A DNA stretch of 64,000 bases. Source: Vesta saturnalis (Eukaryota > Arthropoda > Insecta > Coleoptera > Lampyridae). Below the pieces are notes generated by a model that worked only from the letters and a program-made list of their open reading frames with translations, was not told the DNA's origin and made no database searches. Each line of letters starts with the position of its first letter. Position 1 is the stretch's first letter. Below are positions 56,261 through 64,000 of the stretch, in pieces. Both the position numbers and the translations under genes were made by a program. The stretch spans positions 31,001 to 95,000 of the forward strand of contig JARFJB010000825.1 of the NCBI GenBank assembly GCA_036346205.1, written 5' to 3'.

Positions 56261-56428
56261 TCAAATTTTTAGAATGTTTGACAAATAAAATATGCCTTAT
56301 CACCATAGATACGATCATGGATAGACACGAAAATTATTATTGTTATCTGTTTTAATCATCACCGTTTGCAATTTCTTTCAATTATTATGCATATGATCAA
56401 GTATGACATAAAACGTTGAAGGCACCAC

Positions 56429-56520
56429 GGGCATTATGAACACAACGGTCGACGATACCTCGGGCCGGGCCCTCGAGTTCTACACCGTCGACCTGGTGCG
56501 TTATTTAGTTCATAATGCCC
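56429..56520. repeat. 92-bp imperfect palindrome in the Crypton-like element
   Basis: Arms GGGCATTATGAAC (56429-56441) and its exact complement (56508-56520), an inner pair GGTCGACG/CGTCGACC, and a GC-rich centre (CCTCGGGCCGGGCCCTCGAG). Confidence 0.85.
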
Positions 56521-56736
56521 TGTATACAATAACTCTCGTAATGTTATTATGAATTTTTTGACCTCTCATTATTTTTATTATTGGTACCTTTTTTACTTTA
56601 CTTTGCCTCAGTTAATTATCATGTTGTTAGTTAAAATCTATTCACATAGCATAAGATAATTTCATTAAATAATTTGGTGTTTTATTGAAACTGGACATTA
56701 TAATACCGAATAAAACATGCATTGATAAATAAGTAG

Positions 56737-57121
56737 TCACCTGTGTTCTCTTAAAATATTTTGGACGGTGGTTCGACATATACCCAAGTCTCTAGCTATA
56801 GCTCTGGTGCTTGAGAATGAGGGTTAACATTTTCCTCTGTTCAACCTCTGCGTTGTCTTCGGTACACAGGAAGATTCACATTTCAGTAGTACGCACACGG
56901 TGTGCGAGTCGGAGAAAAACTCTTCTGCTGTGATGCCGTCTGTTTGGGTACTGCAGTGCATACACTCTAGCAGCAACGGTTGCATTTCTCATACATTCAA
57001 AATAAACTGCCAACATATCAAATGCTTCTTCATTTGTAAGAATCATTTTGGTACGAAAAGATAAAGAAAGTCTATTAAATACAACACGATGAATAATTTT
57101 TGACATATGCGTGAAAATCAT
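56737..57121 (-). pseudogene. DD41D transposase, N-terminal DNA-binding part
   Basis: The frame reads MILTNEEAFDMLAVYFECMR then NATVAARVYALQYPNRRHHS and RRVFLRLAHRVRTT, the typical first helix-turn-helix of this transposase type. After a frameshift it continues with STRAIARDLGICRTTVQNIL, the second helix-turn-helix. The start codon of the family is probably the methionine of MILTNEEAF (about 57046). Confidence 0.8.
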
Positions 57122-57340
57122 AGCTTGCTTGTTTTCAACAGGGAATTTATTTTATATCTTACATGGCCCTCTTTACTAATTTTGTTGTCATCAGTAAATC
57201 GTAATTCATATTGTAAACTGTATTTGTTGTTGCTGGGCAAATATCGGTTTTTATTGATATTTTATGCTTTTGATTTACTAACACATCGTTTGAAAACAAA
57301 TATAACATTCTTATATAATTAAAAAAATGTTAGATTTATC
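57122..57340. other. Internal DD41D spacer left of the LINE
   Basis: Upstream noncoding part of the DD41D element; the LINE (TAA)n tail begins at 57341. Confidence 0.45.
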
Positions 57341-57583
57341 ACATTATTATTATTATTTTTTTTAAATAAGGCTTCGACTGCTATGGTCATTTCGCCTATA
57401 TAGCATATTAGTCTTATTGTGTTTATCCATCACATTATATTTCTTGGAACAGATTGAATTGCTCTTAAAAGTTTATTGAATTTTTATACTTTCATTTTTG
57501 TAGGCTTCCTCTTACTGTAATCAGTCCATAGTGTAACCGCAGAGCATTGTACATAGGACAATCGCAGATGACATGTCTAACAG

Positions 57584-57907
57584 TTATCTGTACGTTGCAC
57601 TCGGTGCATATCGGTGCATTTGTCCCGTCAGAAGATGCTTATGCGTTAAAGTGGTGTGACCAATATGCAGCCGATGCGTCTTGGTCAGACTTTCTCGATC
57701 CGCCTTGAATGACAAATACTCCATTCTAACGGATCTCTTCACCTGGTACAGATGGGTATTTTGGTTCTGCCATCGTATTTGCCACCCGTTCACAACTCTT
57801 TCTTTCAAACTGCTCACCAAGTCCAACGGTCTTACAAATGGCACATCTACCTGTTCCTTCCGAGCAGCGTTTAGGGCAGCTGCATTCGCTTGGTCATTTC
57901 CATGCAC
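57584..57907 (-). pseudogene. ORF2 C-terminal region of the I-like LINE
   Basis: The frame MHGNDQANAAALNAARKEQV, then LKERVVNGWQIRWQNQNTHL and RLHIGHTTLTHKHLLTG, matches the region after RNase H in I/jockey-type ORF2 proteins (GNE.AD.AAK and R.RTGH...TH..LL). It is out of frame with the RNase H upstream. Confidence 0.7.
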
Positions 57908-58032
57908 CTATATGGCTGGGCATCCATAAAAAGGTTACCTGGCAATGTCGTGATGTTAGGGTGTGCACAAGGCAACGTACCCTCTGTTCAGTGGAGAACA
58001 TGTCTCGTAAACTTTCCAGAGCGCTTCGAGAA

Positions 58033-58890
58033 TCACACTATGAGACAAGTCGCGCAAGTCTGTAGGGTAAAGAGAACATACAAAAGAGCTTGCCAAATCG
58101 CGTACTGCTCTGCGAGGTAAATTGACGCGTTTTTATTGAGGAACCAGGAATGCACCTCCTCCTCTGCAACAAACGCAGATCCCACACCTTCATTGGATTT
58201 CGAACCATCCGTGAATATAATTTTTTCACAAGAAATTTTGTTCACAGCTTGGAAAAACTTTTGCCGCCAGGCGTGATTGGATAGTTCGTGTTTTAAGTTT
58301 CCCGCAAGTTCGAAGTCCACCTTAATTGGGCGCAACCCCCAAGGCGGCAGTTCGAAGGTACATGTACTTATCAATTGATTTGGAATATATGGCCGCACCT
58401 GCAAGGGATAAAACGCGGCTTGGATCGTTCTGGGCAGTCTTGGAGTATTAAATGTAAGCACGTGATTTGCACTGTCTACAAATTCACCTTCCCGTCTAGT
58501 CCCAATTCTCCTTACATCTATCACACCTTGGTTACTTAAATTATCCTTAATTTCTTCAACGGGGCAGGTTAATAGGTCACGACAAAAAATAACCCCTTTC
58601 GAGGTATTCAGTGTACCGTGTGGTGCAACCGTGACCTCAAATCCTGCAAATCTTTGACATTTAATTAATAACTTCGATTGTTTACTTGATACAGTTTCCA
58701 CGAGTAAATCACCTTTCATCTTTCTAACGTCTTTTACACTTCCAACCAATCCATTTAAAGTTCTACTTATTAGAAAAGGGCTTACATTTGTAAACTCCCC
58801 TTCCTTCCTTTTCAGTACCAGGAACCGGGGTACAGAGTTCTCCTTTTCACTGGTGCCTTTATTAATGTTAAGTGGGGGAAAATCCTCCAC
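58033..58890 (-). CDS. Open 285-codon ORF: LINE ORF1 (Gag-like) fused to RNase H
   Basis: Residues 1-180 or so are LINE ORF1: VPRFLVLKRKEGEFTNVSPF, VGSVKDVRKMKGDLLVET, QSKLLIKCQRFAGFEVTVAP, GVIFCRDLLTCPVEEI, RRIGTRREGEFVDSANHVL. From about residue 195 the protein becomes ORF2 RNase H: KHELSNHAWRQKFFQAVNK, KIIFTDGSKSNEGVGSAFVA (first catalytic aspartate in TDGS) and YLAEQYAIWQALLYVL, where the E of AEQYAI is the second acidic residue. A deletion of the endonuclease and RT has joined the two in frame. The frame ends at TCLIV before the remainder of RNase H. No cysteine knuckles are retained. Whether it is expressed is unknown. Confidence 0.7.
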   Translation of the reverse strand: MEDFPPLNINKGTSEKENSVPRFLVLKRKEGEFTNVSPFLISRTLNGLVGSVKDVRKMKGDLLVETVSSKQSKLLIKCQRFAGFEVTVAPHGTLNTSKGVIFCRDLLTCPVEEIKDNLSNQGVIDVRRIGTRREGEFVDSANHVLTFNTPRLPRTIQAAFYPLQVRPYIPNQLISTCTFELPPWGLRPIKVDFELAGNLKHELSNHAWRQKFFQAVNKISCEKIIFTDGSKSNEGVGSAFVAEEEVHSWFLNKNASIYLAEQYAIWQALLYVLFTLQTCATCLIV

Positions 58891-59790
58891 ACTTTCCCTA
58901 TGACTTAAGTCATCTGGATGTTTTTTAAGAGCTTTTTAAGTGGGCCCTCAACCACTTCCATATTTAACGAGGTGGCCCTCTCTTTATTTTGTAATGAAAA
59001 ACTCATCCTGTTCCACGAAAGCCTCGGTATTAGAAGTCACAAGTAGCAGAGCCGGGATGCTACCAGAAGGCGTTTATACTGGGAGGGCGCCTCTTCCCCA
59101 CAGGCGTTTCAACGCTAGCGACCAGGCTTCCCCTGACCACGCTCAGGCTTCCTCGCGCAATCCTTCAGCACCTAAAACTGCCAAACGACCTTGGGATTGG
59201 GGATTTTTAATAGAGTTACCTTCCTCGTAGCCCAGGCGGTAAAGCCAAGACCACCGACCGCTAGCTGTACGACGTTCCCTAGCCACGCCCTGCTAGAGTC
59301 TCTGAAGTACAGTTCGCGGTTGCGGTATTAGGACACGGCTAGCGCTCATCCGTCCCCAGCAAGGACATCCCGGGATTGCTACACCCGTATACGCTTTCGA
59401 CGGCGCATGTCCTGGGAAGAGTAGAAAGACAAAGGAAAAGGTCTCTCAGCTTACGCTGGGAGCCTGAAGAGAACAAGAGTTAGAGCGAGGGTGCTCCGAC
59501 AGAAAAGAGTTAAAGTAAGGGAAGCCACTCAAGACTAGTATAAGAAAAGTGAACTTCCAGTTAAGGGGACGCAGGGTTGCCGTCCCTGTCCTTGTTAGTT
59601 ACAAGGCCCCACGTGAACTGGTCCACGACACCGTATTTTGTAGAGCTAACAGTGACGGTTTTAAGGCCACGAGCTCATATTTCGGTGTTGGCCTTGCATC
59701 ACTTACGATCATTTGCAAGGTCGTTCCCCTATCCGCCACCTGGGGACGCGCCTAGTAGGTACCTCAACCCCTAGGTCATTTTATAATTTG

Positions 59791-60149
59791 TTCTCATTGT
59801 TAGTAGCGACAGCATTACATTTAGGTAATCTAGCGGCAACCATAACATTAGTATGATAACAGTTTAAATTACTGCAGACCAATGTAAGATCTTTTCATCC
59901 AGACTAAATTTAATAATTTCCGTTAAGGCGAACTAGCCTACTAGACGTTGGAAGAACAATTCCCGCCATTTACCTGTTTCTTACGACATATCAGGATTGG
60001 AAAAAGATATCGACTTGCAGTTTTCACTGTTTTATTACTAATTTAGTCTACTTTTTGAAGACCTACTTAAATTTTTATGCTTCCATTTAAAATTGTAAAG
60101 AGAAAACACAATATTAAAAAAATATTAAACAGCGCCCTCTAGCATTTAC
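59791..60149. other. Internal DD41D spacer right of the LINE
   Basis: AT-rich, noncoding; joins the right TIR at 60150. Confidence 0.45.
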
Positions 60150-60571
60150 GTTATTAATCAGATTGCTTAAAATTTACAAATTTTCTATTGTCTAACAAAA
60201 TCTCTTTCAAACAACATCAAGTTTATTAAAATCGCTCAAGTAGAACCTGAATTAAAGGCGTTTTTTCGTAACAAGGTTCCCACTCCCCCACCCCTTATTT
60301 GAAGAGTTAGACTAACAAATAAAAAATATGCACAATTTGTTGAGGAATCTGATTATGATATTTAATGTGCCCCTTAATTGAGTAAATTTTGAAAAATTTT
60401 CCTTTTAAAATTTTAACTGTCAAATACGCCCTCTAGCGTGGACCTACAATTCTGAAAATAATTTCCAGGCGTTTCTCGAGGCCACTTTTGTTATAAAAAA
60501 ATTTTTCCCGAACCTGTGCTACAATCCATTCCTGAGATATGGCCGACGGCCGTTCTTAGTTGGCCACCCGG
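60150..60571 (-). repeat. Right long TIR of the DD41D element
   Basis: Reverse complement of 53869-54297. Confidence 0.9.
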
Positions 60572-60573
60572 TA

Positions 60574-60985
60574 CTTGTGCAATTACTTATTTATGAATAA
60601 ATTTGGTTTTCTTTATGGTTCTTTCCCAACTTAGTAAATTAATGGGTTGACCATCATTACTTCGTTAATTCTAATTTGAGTAGTTTCATTGTACCTTCAC
60701 CTTTGATGCATCCACTTAACCTCATCAATCCATCTCACTCACCTAACAGCGTAGCTACCACTAGGCGGTCAATTTTTTATCAGGTTTGAGCTTTGCGAGT
60801 AATTAAATATCAGACTTGTAAATAAATTCTAGCGTTTTAATGATTGCTAGGAAAGTCAATGTAAGGCAAGCAATTAAATTCAGTAATAGTAGCACTATTG
60901 TCAGTAACGTCAAGATAAATTCCTTAACGATTGTTTAGTTCTTGAATTTGCATTATTGCGAATAAGTCAATTTACATTTTTATGA
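60574..60985 (-). repeat. DR-B repeat, part on the right of the DD41D composite
   Basis: Reverse complement of 31165-31570: ACTCGCAAAGCTCAAACCTG, CTAGTGGTAGCTACGC and GGTTAAGTGGATGCATC, ending in GTAATTGCACAAG at the TA target. Confidence 0.8.
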
Positions 60986-61399
60986 CAGGGTAAATAAATA
61001 ACTAATTCAAAAATATATCTATACGTTTTCCTATGAAGTTGATTGTTGTTTAGATATTAAAAAATTTAACGAATATTTAAATTCCACTTTAAGAATTTTT
61101 GGCCGACACATATGTCGCTAGATTTCTCTCAAAATATAATCAACTTCAGGTGTACCGATAAACGCAACGTACTCATTGTAGAACGTAGGATAAGCACATA
61201 CAAAGTCATTTACTTTATCTGCATAGAAGTAAGAAAAACATTTTTATTATCATTATTTAAAATAAATAACCGTGATAAAGGCGATTATCATTAATTCTTA
61301 ATATTAACTTGAAGTGGCTATAGATAATAATTATATAAAAGTAAAGACACGCATACAATGCTTGCATAATTATTTAAACACCCAAACTTTATATGTTTA
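60986..61399 (+). promoter_or_regulatory. Upstream region of the plus-strand P450
   Basis: AT-rich. TTATATAAAAGTAAAG at about 61331-61346 is a plausible TATA box 55-70 bp upstream of the start codon. No other element recognised. Confidence 0.35.
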
Positions 61400-63090
61400 A
61401 TGATCATGTGGGTTTTAATCGCATTAGTTAGTGTTATAATATACTTTTATTACAAATTTATAAAACCAACTTTTTATTGGGAACGACGTGGAATTCCGCA
61501 CAAAAAACCAATTCCCTTGATTGGTAATACAAGTTTATTGGTTTTTCAACAAAAATCATTCATTGATTATCTGGAGGATTTATACAAATCATTTCCGAAA
61601 GAAAGGCAGGTAAACCGTTATCAATATTTGTAAATTAATCAAATTTTTAGATACTTTGGAGTACATCAATTTAACAAACCGGCGTTGTATATACGAGATC
61701 TTGAGTTGATAAAGGAAATAACAGTGAAAGAGTTTGATAAATTTGTTGATCACGAAGGATTTATTCTTGGTGAAATGGAACCGCTGATGGGCAAAAACCT
61801 ATTTACGTTAAAAGGGCAAAGTTGGCGAAAAATGAGATTAGCGCTCACTGGTCTGTTTTCACCAAACAAGATGAAAACCTTTTTTGTGCTTTTATCTGAT
61901 TGCGCTCAACAGTTAACTAAGTCATTTGAAAAAGAAAATGGTGATATTATTAGCGTAGAGATGAAAGATATTTCCACTCGATTTGCTGCAGATACCATAG
62001 CCTCTCTTGCATTCGGCCTAAAATGTAATTCTTTTGAAGATAGAGACAACAATTTTTACATAATGGGAAAAAAGGCTGCTAATTTCACTGATGGAACCGT
62101 GTTCAGGTTTACGTTATTTAAATTAAGCCCGTATTTAGCCAAAGTAAAACTGAACAGATAACACTAAATACTAAAGCCATTCATTTCAGCTATTCAACAT
62201 GAGGCTATTTCCAAGCACAGTTTCCAATTTCTTCAGTGCTACCGTTAAGCAAACTCTCGATGAAAGAAAAAAAAGGTTTTGTACGTAATGATATGATCGA
62301 TTTGTTATTAAAATCTAGCGATAAATTTGAGAGTCTGGAAAGTGATGATATTACAGCTCAAGCTTTGAATTTTTTCTTGGTGGTTTGAGACTTTCTCAAC
62401 CTTCATCTGTTTTATGGCGTATGAGCTGGCTGTCAATCCAGGTATTCAAGAAAACTTCAGAATGAAATTGATGATGTTCTACGTAAACATAATGAAGTTG
62501 TTACGTACGAAGCTGTTCAAGAAATGACGTTTATGGAAATGGTAATATCAGGTATTTGGATTTAATCTTAAAGCTAAGTAATAATGTTTAAAAATTAGAA
62601 ACGTTGAGAAAATGGCCAACGTGTTTCCAAATTGATAGAGTATGTCTTCAAGATCATGTGCTTAAGCCAATTAGTGCACATGAAAACCTTTATTAATTCA
62701 GAAAGGAACGGTTATGTTAATACCAGTTGTCGCTATCCAACGTGATCCTGAATATTTTCCTCATCCAGAACGATTTGATCCCGAACGATTTAGCGAGGAG
62801 AATAAGTTTAATATTAAACCGTACTCATATTTACCTTTTGGATCAGGTCCACGAAATTGCATTGGTAAGAGTGATTATGATGTCAGTGATTGTATATTTA
62901 CTTAATTGTAGCAACCAGACTATCAATTTTAAAAGGAAAAACTATGATGGTGCATTTATTGTCGAAGTTTGATATTGTACCCACTGCAAAACTCAATTCC
63001 TTTAAAGATCAATACAAAGTTATTTCAAATTGTTGCAGAAGATGGCTTTTGGATGGCTTTACGTTTAAGAACTAAACAGAACTAACTTGA
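61400..63090 (+). pseudogene. CYP9-family cytochrome P450, frameshifted
   Basis: Exon 1 (61400-61605) encodes a membrane anchor, FYWERRGIPHKKPIPLIGN and DLYKSFPKER. A 45-bp intron follows, of the same length and phase as in the minus-strand copy, but its donor reads GCAGGT. Exon 2 (61651-62143) is fully open: NLFTLKGQSWRKMRLALTGL (helix C, W-x3-R), DTIASLAFGLKCNSFED. After an intron (62144-62189), exon 3 has ERKK, DMIDLLLKSS and DITAQALNFFLGGF, where a missing T inside the GGFET I-helix motif shifts the frame. ETLRKWPTCF gives the ExxR. After another shift come AIQRDPEYFPHPERFDPERF and the complete haem loop LPFGSGPRNCIG with its cysteine. The last exon has MMVHLLSKFDIVPT and EDGFWMALRLRTKQN. 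Total length fits about 530 residues. Either a pseudogene or an assembly with indel errors. Confidence 0.85.
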
Positions 63091-63855
63091 AAAATGTGTT
63101 TAGAAAATGATTAACGATTTTACTCTTTCGCCCTATAACCACTTGGACATATCAAATGCTTCGTACCTTCTGACATGCTAAATAATAAAATGTGATGCTG
63201 AAGAGCAGAGGGGTGGACTTACGAAGAGAACATTTGTCATCGTAAATATTTTATTATTAGTATTTTACTGCATTTGCTCTTGTGCGGTAACGAGAGATTG
63301 GTTTTATTTTTATCAATACATGTGAAACAAGTTTTCCGGTACGAAGCAAATTCTTCTTCCATCTTTAATAGTTGACTGTGTATATTAAGATAATTTTGTT
63401 TATTTTCCGATTCAATATTGTATTGCCAAACAAAAAATCGGATAAGAATAGGGAATGTATATTTTGTCAAAATAAAAGCAACGAGTTAAATCTAAAAAGG
63501 AGACTTACATTTTATTTTTGCTGACTTCCTCTTCTGCATAGTATTATTGTATTGAAAATGAGCCAGTTGCATATACATATGTGATTAATAACTTACTGAT
63601 AATAATCCCTAATTGGACATTCTGAAATTACCTGGACTACTAGGTAGGTATTTTCCAGGACTAGGCAAATGTTTAATTTTATGTAAAAGGCAATTGTTCT
63701 ATGCGAATAAGTGCGCTATATCGATTCACCTTTTCCATGAGGATGGTCTTTAAGGAATTTATAACTGAGTAAAATTATAAAACCGAGATGTGCAGATGGT
63801 AAAATTCAAGCTTTTCCATAATAGTACTTGTTCTCGATCGTGAAGCTCTTAATGG
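63091..63855. other. No gene recognised
   Basis: Downstream flank of the P450; AT-rich, nothing coding seen. Confidence 0.35.
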
Positions 63856-63859
63856 AAAC

Positions 63860-64000
63860 GGCGTCTGCGTCAGCGTCTGCGTCTGCGTCTAAGTCAGCGT
63901 CTGCGTCTACGCCCCACATGCGCCTGCGTCTGTGTCTGTGTCTACGTCTGTGTCTCTGTCTTGTCTGTGTCTGTGTCTGTGTCTGTGTCTGTGTCTGTGT
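63860..64000. repeat. Hexanucleotide (GTCTGC/GTCTGT)n minisatellite, runs off the window
   Basis: GCGTCT units with AAGTCA and TACGCC interruptions pass into GTGTCT units by the window end. Continues beyond 64000. Confidence 0.9.

Larger units (their letters stand above)
54844..56736 (-). mobile_element. Crypton-like element nested in the DD41D transposase
   Basis: It separates the helix-turn-helix (ending RTTVQNILREHR) from the catalytic part (starting LHPFNMV), two pieces that join directly in related transposases. It carries a tyrosine-recombinase pseudogene on the minus strand and, near its 5' side (56429-56520), a 92-bp imperfect palindrome. A related palindromic sequence with GGGCGTTAT/AACGCCC blocks lies near the other end (54999-55046). 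Exact termini are uncertain by a few bases. Confidence 0.65.
57341..59790 (-). mobile_element. I-like LINE, internally deleted, with (TAA)n tail
   Basis: It is transcribed on the minus strand. The 3' end at 57341-57375 reads, in that direction, TAAAAAAAATAATAATAATA, a TAA-repeat tail as in I elements. Inside are ORF1 fused to RNase H (58033-58890) and the ORF2 C-terminus (57584-57907). The 5' part (58900-59790) is GC-richer and noncoding or decayed. Endonuclease and reverse transcriptase are missing. The 5' boundary is set by composition. Confidence 0.75.
53869..60571 (-). mobile_element. 6.7-kb DD41D mariner-group composite with ~430-bp TIRs
   Basis: Terminal inverted repeats of 429 bp (53869-54297) and 422 bp (60150-60571) begin TCGGGTGGACAATAAGAACG and, read inward from the right, CCGGGTGGCCAACTAAGAAC. 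TA flanks both ends (53867-53868; 60572-60573). Inside, on the minus strand, are a DD41D transposase interrupted by a Crypton-like element and, beyond the transposase start, an I-like LINE. Without the two nested insertions the element would be about 2.4 kb. It is inserted in DR-B. Confidence 0.85.

Noticed and set aside
58940..59774. Plus-strand frames in the 5' part of the I-like LINE
   Set aside because: They run antisense to the element, owe their openness to higher GC content and show no motif.

Overview
This window looks like an AT-rich, repeat-choked stretch of an insect genome, possibly a beetle. The evidence is two CYP9-type cytochrome P450 loci with short introns near the two ends, a tRNA-headed SINE, and a dense, nested collection of decayed transposons typical of insects. 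I see no intact host protein gene. Almost everything coding is a broken transposable element, and both P450 loci carry frameshifts (either true pseudogenes or reads with uncorrected indels). Boundaries below come from reading the sequence by eye; percent identities were not computed.

Layout. 0.46-2.5 kb: a Penelope-like element (PLE) in a head-to-head inverted pair. 3.2-6.4 kb: a jockey/CR1-group LINE whose 3' end runs into a (TA)n tract. 8.2-9.4 kb: a SINE, a dispersed repeat (here called DR-A) and a solitary tRNA-like gene. 9.5-11.2 kb: a minus-strand CYP9 pseudogene. 11.9-14.1 kb: a minus-strand hAT transposase whose upstream region looks strikingly like an hsp70 heat-shock promoter. 14.77-16.90 kb: a complete DD82E IS630/Tc1/mariner element with TIRs and a TA duplication. 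17.3-22.8 kb: a mariner-like remnant and a TTF/ZMYM1-type hAT gene split by a 2.4-kb insertion. 23.3-25.4 kb: a foldback element and a Tigger/pogo remnant. 25.4-34.1 kb: AT-rich DNA with Penelope fragments, three DR-A copies, a ~0.9-kb repeat (DR-B) and a large (TG)n tract. 34.3-35.8 kb: a Crypton-like tyrosine-recombinase gene. 39.1-41.0 kb: a second LINE, interrupted by DR-A. 41.2-45 kb: an inverted second copy of the first LINE's 3' end, another inverted Penelope junction and a satellite-like tandem array. 46-50.1 kb: a BED-finger hAT fragment, (CA)n, and two mariners that abut at a single TA. 52.5-53.1 kb: low-complexity DNA and an inverted copy of the satellite.

The most elaborate structure is 53.87-60.57 kb. 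It is a DD41D mariner-group element with ~430-bp terminal inverted repeats. Its transposase is interrupted by a second Crypton-like tyrosine-recombinase element, and its interior also carries an I-like LINE whose ORF1 is fused in frame to the RNase H domain. The whole 6.7-kb composite sits inside a DR-B copy, and the uninterrupted DR-B copy at 31.2-32.1 kb serves as a paralogous empty site that confirms the ends. The window closes with the plus-strand CYP9 locus (61.4-63.1 kb) and a hexanucleotide minisatellite that runs off the edge.

The elements do not form a pathway. The history is serial nesting, partly inside and between a former CYP9 cluster.
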